64,000 nucleotides of DNA from an uncultured Synechococcus sp. (GTDB lineage Bacteria; Cyanobacteriota; Cyanobacteriia; PCC-6307; Cyanobiaceae). Below are positions 9,645 to 17,924 of the stretch, one piece after another. Position 1 is the first letter of the stretch. Every line of letters starts with the position of its first letter. The stretch spans positions 1 through 64,000 of the forward strand of contig CASICK010000010.1 of NCBI GenBank assembly GCA_949373155.1. The letters run 5' to 3'. A program made the translations under genes and the position numbers. The notes beneath the pieces are model-generated. The model saw only the letters and a program-made list of their open reading frames with translations. It did no database searches and had not been told where the DNA came from.

Positions 9645-10049
9645 CTATGAGCCCAGGGCACCTTGCGGAAGCATCAAGGTAAGAAAGGGCTGCCCCTCCG
9701 GATCCTCCATCCAGCATTCCGCTCCAAACGATTCGAGACGAGCGACTTCGCGTCGCCGCGCCCCCAACGCTTCTAGTAGCTCGATCCAACGTCCGAGCTC
9801 TGTCTCTAGTTGGTCTGTTCCGATCCTTTGAAAACAAGGGGCTAGGGCCGCACCTCGAACGGGCCAAGGCCGTTCACGAGAAGGCCGATAAATCTGAAGC
9901 GTTCCTCCTGTTGGTAAAGAAACTATCCAGTGCTGGTCAGATAGTCCTGTACGGCACGTACATCCCAGAGCTTTCGCATAAAACTCAGCGAGAGTTTGGG
10001 GATTGTTGGCCGCCAACACCCAACTCATTGAGGTCGTTCCAGCTGACAT
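9645..10049 (-). CDS. glyoxalase/VOC superfamily protein
   Basis: A 134-residue single-module member of the vicinal oxygen chelate fold (glyoxalase I/bleomycin-resistance/dioxygenase). It opens with SWVLAANNPQTLAEFYAKALG, the usual first beta strand and helix, and ends with FGAECWMEDPEGQPFLTLM, the usual final strands with a Glu ligand position. The substrate cannot be inferred. I chose the ATG at 10049; the frame is open to 10091 with other ATGs. It is divergent from the aminotransferase gene. Confidence 0.78.
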   Translation of the reverse strand: MSAGTTSMSWVLAANNPQTLAEFYAKALGCTCRTGLSDQHWIVSLPTGGTLQIYRPSRERPWPVRGAALAPCFQRIGTDQLETELGRWIELLEALGARRREVARLESFGAECWMEDPEGQPFLTLMLPQGALGS

Positions 10050-10170
10050 ATTCGGCATGGTCAACATTTCGATCCAGGCTGTCATCAGCACATCGGTCTT
10101 GTCACTGACGCCACATCAGGCAGGATGTTGGTTCACATATCCGAGCATCCATCGAGGGGGTGCCGTGCTG

Positions 10171-11349
10171 ATGCCAGGCCCCCCATCTCTCTCGCACCGA
10201 GCTTTGGCACTGCAGCCATCGCTCACACTTGCCATCAGCGCCCGAGCAAAAGCTCTGCAGCAGCAGGGTGTAGATGTTTGCAGCCTGAGTGCAGGGGAGC
10301 CTGATTTCGGGACGCCAGAGTTCATTGTTGAGGCAACGATCCAGGCCCTCAGGGATGGCATCACGCGTTATGGACCCGCTGCTGGCGATCCGGAGCTACG
10401 CGCTGCTATTGCTCAGAAATTGAGTCTTGAAAACAAGATCCCCACCACCACCGATCAGGTCTTGGTGACCAATGGCGGCAAACAGGCGATTTACAACCTG
10501 TTCCAAGTTCTGCTGAACCCAGGCGATGAAGTCCTCATTCCGGCCCCCTACTGGTTGAGTTATCCAGAAATTGTTCGTTTGGCCGGGGGGAAGCCGGTCA
10601 CGGTGTCGTCGTCAGCAAGCGATGGGTTTGGACTTGATCTGAACTTGATCGAACAATCCATCACCCCAGCAACCAAGGTTTTGGTGCTCAATTCACCGGG
10701 TAACCCAACGGGTCGTGTGTTGTGCCTCAGTGAACTGGAAGCCTTGGCAGAGCTGGTGCGAAAGCATCCAAACCTGATGGTGATGAGTGACGAGATCTAT
10801 GAATATCTGTTGGAAGACGGTGAATCCCACCACAGTTTTGCGGCGGTAGCTCCAGATCTCAGAGAGCGTTGTTTTGTCGTAAACGGTTTTGCCAAAGGTT
10901 GGGCGATGACCGGATGGCGACTCGGATATCTCAGTGGTGACAGCTCGGTGATTAAGGCCGCGGCTGCCCTTCAAAGCCAAAGCACAAGCAATGTGTGCAG
11001 CTTTGCGCAACGGGGAGCGTTGGCGGCTCTTCAGGGGTCTCGGGACTGCGTGCGCGAGATGGCTGTGAGCTACAACACGCGGCGTGCCGAGCTCTGCACT
11101 GGGCTTCTACAGATACAAGGCATCACCCTCGTGCCACCCAGAGGTGCGTTTTATGCGTTCCCTCGCTTGCCCGATGCCATTACCGATTCGCTGGCTTTTT
11201 GTGAGCGCGCTCTTGAAGAGGAGGGATTAGCGATTGTTCCTGGTGGTGCCTTTGGCGATGATCGTTGCGTCAGGCTGTCGTGTGCCGTCTCGCGTGAGAC
11301 GATTTCAGACGGACTGAGTCGGTTCCAGAGTTTGCTGACTCGTTACTAA
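10171..11349 (+). CDS. class I PLP-dependent aminotransferase (AspC-like)
   Basis: The 392-residue protein is a fold-type I aminotransferase close to bacterial aspartate/prephenate aminotransferases of the I-gamma type. Characteristic pieces are SLSAGEPDFGTPEFI (residues 38-52), TNGGKQAIYNL, NSPGNPTG (174-181), SDEIYEYL and the PLP lysine in NGFAKGWAMTGWRLGY (Lys242). The start at 10171 has a purine-rich GAGGGGG ribosome site just upstream. It lies 18 bases ahead of the phnD-like gene, though a shared transcript is not shown. Aspartate is the likely amino donor; other substrates are possible. Confidence 0.93.
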   Translation: MPGPPSLSHRALALQPSLTLAISARAKALQQQGVDVCSLSAGEPDFGTPEFIVEATIQALRDGITRYGPAAGDPELRAAIAQKLSLENKIPTTTDQVLVTNGGKQAIYNLFQVLLNPGDEVLIPAPYWLSYPEIVRLAGGKPVTVSSSASDGFGLDLNLIEQSITPATKVLVLNSPGNPTGRVLCLSELEALAELVRKHPNLMVMSDEIYEYLLEDGESHHSFAAVAPDLRERCFVVNGFAKGWAMTGWRLGYLSGDSSVIKAAAALQSQSTSNVCSFAQRGALAALQGSRDCVREMAVSYNTRRAELCTGLLQIQGITLVPPRGAFYAFPRLPDAITDSLAFCERALEEEGLAIVPGGAFGDDRCVRLSCAVSRETISDGLSRFQSLLTRY

Positions 11350-11367
11350 TCCCATTATTTTTCAAGC

Positions 11368-12282
11368 ATGATCAATCCTTTGACAAGGGTCCGAAAAAAA
11401 GGGGCCGTTGTTCTTTTGGCTCTTTTTTGTGGCCAAGGCGCAACGGTCCTTCCTGCTAATTCTCAAGAAACACTTCGGATCGGGGCCATACCTGATCAAA
11501 ACCCAGAACGTTTAAATCGTCGTTACGGCCAACTCGCCACTGAACTAAGCGACCAACTCAAGGTTCCTGTGCGGTATGTGCCGGTTAGCAATTATCCAGC
11601 AGCCGTGAGTGCTTTTAGGACCGGAAGTTTGGACCTTGTTTGGTTCGGAGGGCTCACAGGTATTCAGGCTCGTCTTCAAACGCCAGGTGCTCAAGTTCTG
11701 GCACAACGAGAGATCGATGCGAATTTCAATAGTGTCTTTATTGCCAATACTTCAGCGGGTTTCCAACCCATTAGGAGCATTGATGGTCTGAAAGCCCTTA
11801 ACGGAAAACGCTTCACCTTTGGATCAGAAAGTTCCACGTCGGGACGACTGATGCCTCAGCATTTTCTGGCCCAAGCAGGGGTGACCCCGAAGCAATTCGC
11901 TGGCGGACAAGCAGGCTTTAGTGGAAGCCACGATGCCACTATCGCCTTGGTACAAAGCGGCTCCTACGAGGCTGGTGCTCTGAGTGAGCCTGTCTGGAAT
12001 GTTGCTGTCAAGAACGGGAAAGTGGATCCCAACAAGGTGAAAGTGATCTGGAAAACCCCTCCTTTTGGGAATTACCACTGGGTGGTACGCCCCAATCTCG
12101 ATCAACGCTTCGGGAAGGGATTCACAACCAAACTCCAGAAATTCATTTTGGGTTTAACTCCCACCAGCGAGCGGCAGAAAAATATTTTGGAGTTGTTTGC
12201 TGCCAAACGGTTTATTCCAGCGCTGGAATCTCAATACCAACCCATTGAGGAGGTGGGTCGTCAGCTCGGCAAGATCCGTTGA
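11368..12282 (+). CDS. phnD: PhnD-like periplasmic oxyanion-binding protein
   Basis: The 304-residue protein has an export signal (residues 1-31, core VVLLALFCG, ending near PANSQ) and the phosphonate-binding-like fold: LRIGAIPDQNPERL, VRYVPVSNYPAAVSAF, LDLVWFGGLTG and FTFGSESSTSGRLMP. It should be the periplasmic receptor for the following ATPase and permease genes. Related proteins bind phosphonate or phosphite, and a close branch is annotated elsewhere as a putative selenate receptor. The sequence alone does not fix the ligand. Phosphorus scavenging would suit an oligotrophic marine cell. Confidence 0.88.
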   Translation: MINPLTRVRKKGAVVLLALFCGQGATVLPANSQETLRIGAIPDQNPERLNRRYGQLATELSDQLKVPVRYVPVSNYPAAVSAFRTGSLDLVWFGGLTGIQARLQTPGAQVLAQREIDANFNSVFIANTSAGFQPIRSIDGLKALNGKRFTFGSESSTSGRLMPQHFLAQAGVTPKQFAGGQAGFSGSHDATIALVQSGSYEAGALSEPVWNVAVKNGKVDPNKVKVIWKTPPFGNYHWVVRPNLDQRFGKGFTTKLQKFILGLTPTSERQKNILELFAAKRFIPALESQYQPIEEVGRQLGKIR

Positions 12283-13040
12283 CCTCTCTCCTTGAGTTGG
12301 TGAACGTCAGCCTGAGTGGACCGAGAGGTGATCGACTGCGTTCGATTTCTCTCTCGGTTTGTGAGGGAGAGCGAATCGCCTTGTTGGGACGAAGCGGGGC
12401 TGGCAAGAGCACCTTGCTGGCCATCGCAAATGGCAGTCTTCGAGTGGAACAGGGAGAGGTGCGTTGGCGCGGTGCGTCGATTCGTACCATGCCTCGCCGC
12501 AAAAAAAGGGAGATTGGAATGCTCTGGCAAGACTTGCTGCTTGTCGAGGAGCTCAGCGTTGGACAAAACGTCAACAGCGGCGCGTTGGGCCGTCACAACC
12601 TGATCTGGGGATTGGCCAACTTGTTGCTCAACGTGGATCAATCCGCCTGCAAGCATTGCCTTCAGCAAGCAGGTCTTGATGCCGATCTCATCGAGCGTGG
12701 GTTGATCGATGCTCCGATCCGCCAGTTGTCCGGAGGGCAGAGACAACGCGTAGCTCTTGCGCGTTTGTTGCGTCAGCAACCGCAACTGATCCTGGCTGAC
12801 GAACCGATCGCGAATTTGGATCCTGCGATCGCCTCTGACCTATTGGATCACTTGCTGAATCGTTCGACAGAGGGGCAGCTGAATTGTGGCGCTAAGGCGA
12901 TTGTGATCAGCTTGCATCAACCCGCACTTGTTCATCGCTTTGATCGTGTGATCGGTTTGCAGGATGGAGAGCTTGTGATGGACCAACCTTCAGATCAACT
13001 CACGTCTGCTGACCTTTCGAGGTTGTACGAGGCCGGATGA
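12279..13040 (+). CDS. phnC: PhnC-like ABC transporter ATP-binding protein
   Basis: The 253-residue ATPase energises the adjacent permease. It has Walker A (LLGRSGAGKST, near residues 35-45), a Q-loop (MLWQDLLLVEEL), the ABC signature [13 protein letters not shown] and Walker B LILADEP followed by the H-loop ISLHQP. The likely start is the TTG at 12279, which overlaps the TGA of the binding-protein gene (TTGA), implying translational coupling; a GTG at 12300 is an alternative. The stop overlaps the permease start by four bases. Confidence 0.92.
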   Translation: MTSLLELVNVSLSGPRGDRLRSISLSVCEGERIALLGRSGAGKSTLLAIANGSLRVEQGEVRWRGASIRTMPRRKKREIGMLWQDLLLVEELSVGQNVNSGALGRHNLIWGLANLLLNVDQSACKHCLQQAGLDADLIERGLIDAPIRQLSGGQRQRVALARLLRQQPQLILADEPIANLDPAIASDLLDHLLNRSTEGQLNCGAKAIVISLHQPALVHRFDRVIGLQDGELVMDQPSDQLTSADLSRLYEAG

Positions 13041-14566
13041 ACCGCCTGAAACCAGCGGCACCCCTGCTCACCTTGTTGCCTGCCATGGCACTGGTGCCCG
13101 TTTTAATCGTGACTTGGACAGGGCTGCATGGAGGCGGGCTGTCGATTTGGCAGCAATGCCTTTCAGGAGCTCTTCATCCATCGTTGGATCCCGATGTTTT
13201 GCATTCGGTTTGGCGTGGCCTTGGCGTCACCATGGCCACGGCACTGATGAGCTGGAGTCTCAGTTTGTTATTTGGTGTGCTGCTCGGCAGCGCTTGCGCG
13301 GATGTGGTGTGGAGAAGCTGGACGCTTCCCACCTGGCCAGCTAGAGGGCTCCGAGGTGCACTTGCGATTCCAAGAGCGGTGCACGAGCTGGTTTGGGGCC
13401 TGTTGCTGCTGCAGGTGTTTGGGCTCCATCCTTACGTTGCTGTCGCTGCTATCGCGATTCCGTACAGCGCTCTGGTTGCAAGGATTTGGCGAGATCATCT
13501 CGACAACGCAGACCACCGTCCCCTCTATGCCTTAATCAGCGCTGGGGTGCATCCTGTGTCCGCCCTGATGACGGCTCTCAACCCAGGGATGGGCTCCGTT
13601 TTGATGAGCTATGGGGGATACCGGCTCGAATGTGCCTTGCGAAGTGCCACCTTGCTCGGGGTCTTTGGTTTGGGAGGGCTTGGTACCGAACTGCAGCTCA
13701 CCCTGCAGTCGTTGCAGTTCCGTGAGCTATGGACAGGTTTGTGGGTTCTAGCGGTTGTGATGTTGATTCTTGAGCAGCTGTTGAGGTTTTGGCGAGAACG
13801 GTCCGGAGTGGGTGTTCATGGTCAGCGTCGAATCTTGTTGTTCGGAACATTGGCGATTGTTTTGGGGGTGATCGGCACGTTTTGGCTACGGCATATCGTT
13901 CCTGATCAGTTTTTAGGACTCAGTTGGATCGGGCTGGAGGTTCCTTCTTTGACCCAATTTGATGCTGCCGCCAATGAACTTCCTTGGTTGCGCATGATTT
14001 TGGAAACCCTTGGTCTCACCGTGTTGGCTGCGGGGATTGCCATTGGACTTCCGCCCCTGGCCTTGCTCCTTTGGCCATCGCCAAGGTGGCATCAGTGTTG
14101 CTCCATGTTCTGGGCCTGCATGCGTTGGATCCCCCCGCCCCTGATGGTGCTTCTGTTGTTGCTCAGCAATCGTCCGAGTCTGGCGATTGGTGCCCTGGCG
14201 ATTGGTCTTCACAACAGTGGGGTGATGGGGCGTTTGCTGCTCGAGGGGCTTCAGCAACAAAGTGCCCAGCGTCAAGAGGCCTTCAGAGCGATGGGGAGTT
14301 CGGAGCGGATGAGTTGGTTGTACGGCTTGCTCAGTCCTCAAAGCCCTAGTTATCTGGCTTACGGCGCCTACCGCAGCGATGTGATTCTCCGCGAAACAGT
14401 GGTGGTGGGAGTGATTGGTGGAAGTGGTTTGGGCTGGCAGCTATTGGAATCACTCAGTTCCTTTCATTGGGCCGCGGTCGTCTTAGTGCTTTGTTGCTAC
14501 TGCGCCCTCACGATCAGTGGAGAGTCACTCAGTGACCGTTGTCGTTCGCTCTGGCTGCAAAGCTGA
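13037..14566 (+). CDS. phnE: PhnE-like ABC permease, duplicated double-length form
   Basis: At 509 residues this permease is about twice the length of a usual PhnE. Two halves each carry the membrane-domain pattern: the first ends with a segment of LGVFGLGGLGTELQ, the second with RETVVVGVIGGSGLGWQ, the expected coupling region. Roughly ten to twelve hydrophobic spans are visible. A single fused chain would replace the usual homodimer. It overlaps the ATPase gene by four bases (ATGA), and the SGNH gene follows within 26 bases, so the four genes probably form one operon. Confidence 0.9.
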   Translation: MNRLKPAAPLLTLLPAMALVPVLIVTWTGLHGGGLSIWQQCLSGALHPSLDPDVLHSVWRGLGVTMATALMSWSLSLLFGVLLGSACADVVWRSWTLPTWPARGLRGALAIPRAVHELVWGLLLLQVFGLHPYVAVAAIAIPYSALVARIWRDHLDNADHRPLYALISAGVHPVSALMTALNPGMGSVLMSYGGYRLECALRSATLLGVFGLGGLGTELQLTLQSLQFRELWTGLWVLAVVMLILEQLLRFWRERSGVGVHGQRRILLFGTLAIVLGVIGTFWLRHIVPDQFLGLSWIGLEVPSLTQFDAAANELPWLRMILETLGLTVLAAGIAIGLPPLALLLWPSPRWHQCCSMFWACMRWIPPPLMVLLLLLSNRPSLAIGALAIGLHNSGVMGRLLLEGLQQQSAQRQEAFRAMGSSERMSWLYGLLSPQSPSYLAYGAYRSDVILRETVVVGVIGGSGLGWQLLESLSSFHWAAVVLVLCCYCALTISGESLSDRCRSLWLQS

Positions 14567-14591
14567 CATCTGGATTGCGTGCTCGCCAGTG

Positions 14592-15266
14592 ATGTCAACA
14601 GCGCCCCGCCAGCTTGTCGTGATCGGTGATAGCGGTGTGTACGGATGGGGCGATCCAGAGGGGGGTGGATGGTGTGAACGCTTAAGGCGTCAATGGATGA
14701 CGATGCCTTCTGCCCCAGTGGTGTACGGGCTTGGAATTCGTGGGGATGGACTGGAGCGCGTCGCTCAGCGTTGGCAGCAAGAGTGGAGTTGCCGCGGTGA
14801 GCTCCGTCGTCAGAAGCCCGATGGTTTGCTCCTTTCGGTGGGACTGAATGACAGTGCACGGGTTGGGAGGCTCGATGGACGGCAGCAATTAAGCGCTGAA
14901 GCGTTTCGCTTCGGGCTTGAGCAATTGCTTTCGGCGATGACCCCTGCCACCCAAGTCATGGTGATGGGGCTCAGCGTTGTTGATGAAGCGGTCATGCCTT
15001 TTGCTGACTGCCTTTGGTACAGCAATGAGGCAGTGGCCATTCATGAAGCGCAATTGGAGGAAACGTGCCTGGAAGCTGATGTTCCTTTTTTAAGCCTGCA
15101 CAAAGCAATGGCAGCAGAGCCTGATTGGCTGACCTGGTTGGAACCCGATGGGATTCATCTCAACAGCACGGGTCATCACTGGATTCATCAGCGACTTCAG
15201 GAGTGGAAACCCCTTCTCAATTGGGCTGGTCTAGAGCCTCATCGTCAATTCACACCTACTTTTTAG
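14592..15266 (+). CDS. GDSL/SGNH-type hydrolase
   Basis: This 224-residue protein has the SGNH hydrolase blocks: VVIGDSGVYGWG (nucleophile Ser in block I, residues about 9-20), LSVGLNDSARVG (block III, Asn) and PDGIHLNSTGHHW (block V, Asp and His). Such enzymes are esterases or lipases acting on acyl groups of lipids, sugars or small molecules; the substrate is unknown. I chose the ATG at 14592 because the GDS motif follows closely; the frame is open to 14517, overlapping the permease. It is the last gene of the phn-like cluster. Confidence 0.88.
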   Translation: MSTAPRQLVVIGDSGVYGWGDPEGGGWCERLRRQWMTMPSAPVVYGLGIRGDGLERVAQRWQQEWSCRGELRRQKPDGLLLSVGLNDSARVGRLDGRQQLSAEAFRFGLEQLLSAMTPATQVMVMGLSVVDEAVMPFADCLWYSNEAVAIHEAQLEETCLEADVPFLSLHKAMAAEPDWLTWLEPDGIHLNSTGHHWIHQRLQEWKPLLNWAGLEPHRQFTPTF

Positions 15267-15854
15267 TTGTTGAACTGTTCATGCCTATCTTCTTCGCTGA
15301 GGGTGTTCTTTGCTACAAGGATTAGTACTGCTTGCTACCAGCTTTAAAGTAACATCGATTAAAATAAGTGGGCACCAAAAACAAGAGTAATTAGATTCCG
15401 CCAAATTTTACTTACTCTTTTTAGTTTTCCCTCTTTGCAACGCTGCTGCCGTGAGAAGACTAGAGATCACTTCAACCCATCTTTGGTTTATTTTCAGTGT
15501 ATTGCTGTGTTGCTTGGTGGTAGGAAGCAAGAATTGACTAATCTATTCGGGCTGGCCATGAATGATTGAGTCAATAATTAATAGCGAAAATCGTTAAAAG
15601 TAAAGAAGATCGTAGGTGAGAGTTGTCCCCGCTTTTGCTAATATTCTTCTGAGGTCAATCTTGAGTCTTCGTTAATTCATTATTTTAGTGGAGTAAGTAG
15701 ACTTACGAATTAATCAATCTTCGCCAGTGTGAGGAGTAGGCATCGAAAGGATGAACTGGTTTTCATCCTTTCGAGTGGATCCTTTCATTGAAAAGAAGGA
15801 GGGGAGATAGGGCGATCAAAGCGACGTTGAGAGGGTCGTATCAACTGACGTTTC
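15267..15854. other. long AT-rich leader/intergenic region before the sigma gene
   Basis: No reading frame of credible length is seen in these 588 bases, which are clearly AT-richer than the flanking genes. The last 130 bases hold the Yfr1-complementary element and the hairpin described in a separate entry. The rest carries no terminator with a good U tract that I could see. It probably contains the sigma-gene promoter, but I could not place one convincingly. Confidence 0.6.
15727..15775. promoter_or_regulatory. Yfr1-core complement plus 12-bp hairpin upstream of sigma gene
   Basis: Positions 15727-15737 read GTGTGAGGAGT, the exact reverse complement of the ACTCCTCACAC core conserved in cyanobacterial Yfr1 RNA. 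Six bases later lies a perfect 12-bp inverted repeat (15743-15754 with 15763-15774, TCGAAAGGATGA and its complement) around an eight-base loop. In the sigma-gene mRNA this would be a Yfr1-pairing site next to a stable hairpin, about 117 bases before the ATG. Read on the minus strand, hairpin then ACTCCTCACAC resembles the first half of a Yfr1 RNA, but no U-tailed second hairpin follows. Confidence 0.55.
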
Positions 15855-16703
15855 ATGCCTTCCACCCAAAGTCTTCGACGGCGCGAGCAGCGCAGATCGT
15901 TGGCAAAACCAATCCTTGAGCGAAACGATGCTGTACTTCAACACCTTGGATTGGCACACCATGCCGCCATCCATCAGGCGGCTCGTTATCCAGGTGAGCA
16001 AGACGATCTAGTCCAAGAGGGTCGTTTGGGGTTGATCAATGGAATGGCCAATTTCGACCCTCAACGCGGATTACGAATCAGCACCTATGTCTTGGCAAGA
16101 GTTCACGGTCAAATTCTGCATTTCCGTCGTGATCGTCAACACGTGCTCAGGATTCCTTGGCGCTTGAAGGACTTGCATAGTCGGGGCATGCGTCTTCAGG
16201 CTCAACGTTTGCAGCAGAGACTCGAGCCACTGGATGAGCAGGGCCTCGCTGACTCCCTCCAAGTGAGCCCTCAGCGTTGGCGGGAGGCCCTGATGGCTCA
16301 TGCCTTCGGCCATGTGGATTCGTTGGATGTTGTTCCTTCCATACAGGGGGTAGACGGAGGGCTGAGAAGCTCCCTGCTCGAGCAGCTCGAGGATCCCTCA
16401 TCCATGCCTGGATCGCTGGATGAACCCGCACTTCGGTGGTTGCAGGATGCGTTGAACACCCTTGAGCCACAACAGCGTTGCTGGCTTCTTGCCCGCTATG
16501 TCGACAACATTTCAATCAAAGATCTAGCTTTGAGAGAGAAGGTTCAGCCGGGGTTGCTTCGCCAATCCATTCGAGCGGCATTGAGCAAGTTGCAACAGGC
16601 TGCACGCCGCTCTTCTGCGCAGCTTCCCGTCAGCCACCAAGTCCTAAAGGCACCGCGAGCAGCATCGCCAAGACGGCGGCCCAAGCAGTTTGCAACCCGT
16701 TGA
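15855..16703 (+). CDS. sigma-70 family RNA polymerase sigma factor (non-primary)
   Basis: The 282-residue protein has sigma region 2 with DLVQEGRLGLINGMANFDPQRG and the promoter-melting segment ISTYVLARVHGQILHFRRD, a region 3-like middle and region 4 with a helix-turn-helix around VDNISIKDLALREKVQPGLLRQSI. It lacks the long N-terminus of the principal sigma factor and is likely an alternative (group 2/3) factor that redirects RNA polymerase under stress or changing light. It has a long leader containing the Yfr1-complementary site. The last 74 bases overlap the convergent DUF92 gene. Confidence 0.9.
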   Translation: MPSTQSLRRREQRRSLAKPILERNDAVLQHLGLAHHAAIHQAARYPGEQDDLVQEGRLGLINGMANFDPQRGLRISTYVLARVHGQILHFRRDRQHVLRIPWRLKDLHSRGMRLQAQRLQQRLEPLDEQGLADSLQVSPQRWREALMAHAFGHVDSLDVVPSIQGVDGGLRSSLLEQLEDPSSMPGSLDEPALRWLQDALNTLEPQQRCWLLARYVDNISIKDLALREKVQPGLLRQSIRAALSKLQQAARRSSAQLPVSHQVLKAPRAASPRRRPKQFATR

Positions 16704-17382
16704 CGATCTCATTCGTTAACCAACTGACCTTCTCTTGAGCCAGAGCTCCAAGCAGGCTTTCCAGCAAGGTTGCGATCAGACCCACAATCCCGACCACGAT
16801 CATCGCCGTGGGAGAGGTCAACACCGACAGCCCGGCCATCACCAGCATCATCAGCAGGCTGCCGGCGGCACTTGCCAGGGTGCCTTCCAAGCTCACGGCA
16901 CCTTCCGTTCCTGCTGGCACTCTGCGAAGACTGGTAATCAAAACGGTGGTTCGTCCCCAGCGTTTGCCGATCTCACTGCCAAAGGTGTCAGCAAGTTTGG
17001 CCGCGAAGCTTGCTGAAAATCCAATTAGCAACAGCGTTGCGGAGCCGATGCCTGCTCCAATCAAGAGGGCGATCACTGTGCCAGTGAAGGCAGATCCCCA
17101 AACGTTTGCTGGTCCTCGCCGGCCTCCACGCGCCTCTGCAAGCCCTTGCTTTTGTTTTTGTGCAAAGCCAAGGCGCGTGACTAGTGATCCCAATACGAGG
17201 TAGATCACAACTGCGATCCAGCCTCTCCAGCCGAGGCACCCCCAGAGAATTGTCCCGAGGATGCCTGCATGCACCCATCCTTTGCGTGTGAGGAGGGGAA
17301 GGCGCTGCGCAATGGCAATCAGCACGCCATTGAGAAGCAGAGCTAATCCCCATGTCGTGATGTTTTGGTCGGGCAAAACCAT
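16630..17382 (-). CDS. DUF92/VTE6-like membrane protein (phytyl-phosphate kinase family)
   Basis: This 250-residue, strongly hydrophobic protein fits the DUF92 (TIGR00297) family. The plant plastid member VTE6 phosphorylates phytyl phosphate, recycling phytol from chlorophyll for tocopherol and phylloquinone synthesis. Visible are six or so membrane spans, the conserved loop RRGPANVWGSAF, and SFAAKLADTFGSEIGKRWG followed by VPAGTEGAVSLEGT. I chose the ATG at 17382; a frame to 17409 is possible. Its 3' end overlaps the sigma gene on the other strand by 74 bases. Confidence 0.88.
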   Translation of the reverse strand: MVLPDQNITTWGLALLLNGVLIAIAQRLPLLTRKGWVHAGILGTILWGCLGWRGWIAVVIYLVLGSLVTRLGFAQKQKQGLAEARGGRRGPANVWGSAFTGTVIALLIGAGIGSATLLLIGFSASFAAKLADTFGSEIGKRWGRTTVLITSLRRVPAGTEGAVSLEGTLASAAGSLLMMLVMAGLSVLTSPTAMIVVGIVGLIATLLESLLGALAQEKVSWLTNEIVNGLQTAWAAVLAMLLAVPLGLGG

Positions 17383-17468
17383 CGATCTGTGTTGCACTGC
17401 CCTAAGCATCAGCCCATTCAGTCGATTTGGGTTGGATAATCAGCCCACGTTGTCCACCGGAACCTGGC

Positions 17469-17924
17469 ATGGCTCTGAAGAGCAAAGGCTTTTTCCTCAA
17501 CCTCGAGGAAGGCGCTTCGACCGACCAGGTGATTCAGATGGCGCCTGTACGAGATCTTCCTGATGAGGACAGTCAAGAGGAGTCTCTTGCGCCGATTCCC
17601 GCTATCTCCAAAACAACGGATGGAAGTGGCACAGGTGAGACCGCTAAACCAACTCAAGCGGTGACCGCAGCAGCTACGGCTGCACCTGAACCAACAGCAT
17701 CTGCACCTGCTCCAGCGGCCCCAGCCTCCGCAGGATCCTTCACCACGGCGGAAGCGATCGCAGCTGCCCTGGCAGAGGCTGAAGCTGCCCGTCCTGTTGC
17801 GACGCTCAGCACCTTCGCTCCAGACATGCTTCTGCCTGGTCGTGCTCTTCGGTTTGAACCTCGTCGTCCGGGGCGCAATTTAAAAGGCTTTCGTGACATG
17901 GCCTCAGAGCTGTTCAGTAGCTGA
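17469..17924 (+). CDS. Ala/Pro-rich small protein with C-terminal motif shared with the 26.8-kb gene
   Basis: The 151-residue protein has an acidic N-terminal segment, a low-complexity Ala/Pro/Thr middle (residues about 55-85) and a conserved-looking C-terminus. The tail reads FAPDMLLPG, then RRPGRNLK, then RDMASELF, preceded by TTAEAIAAALAEAEA. The same pattern ends the protein at 26786-27265, so the two are paralogues or share a targeting or docking motif. Function unknown. The start ATG at 17469 is preferred; the frame is open to 17427. The end overlaps rsmE on the other strand by 21 bases. Confidence 0.75.
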   Translation: MALKSKGFFLNLEEGASTDQVIQMAPVRDLPDEDSQEESLAPIPAISKTTDGSGTGETAKPTQAVTAAATAAPEPTASAPAPAAPASAGSFTTAEAIAAALAEAEAARPVATLSTFAPDMLLPGRALRFEPRRPGRNLKGFRDMASELFSS

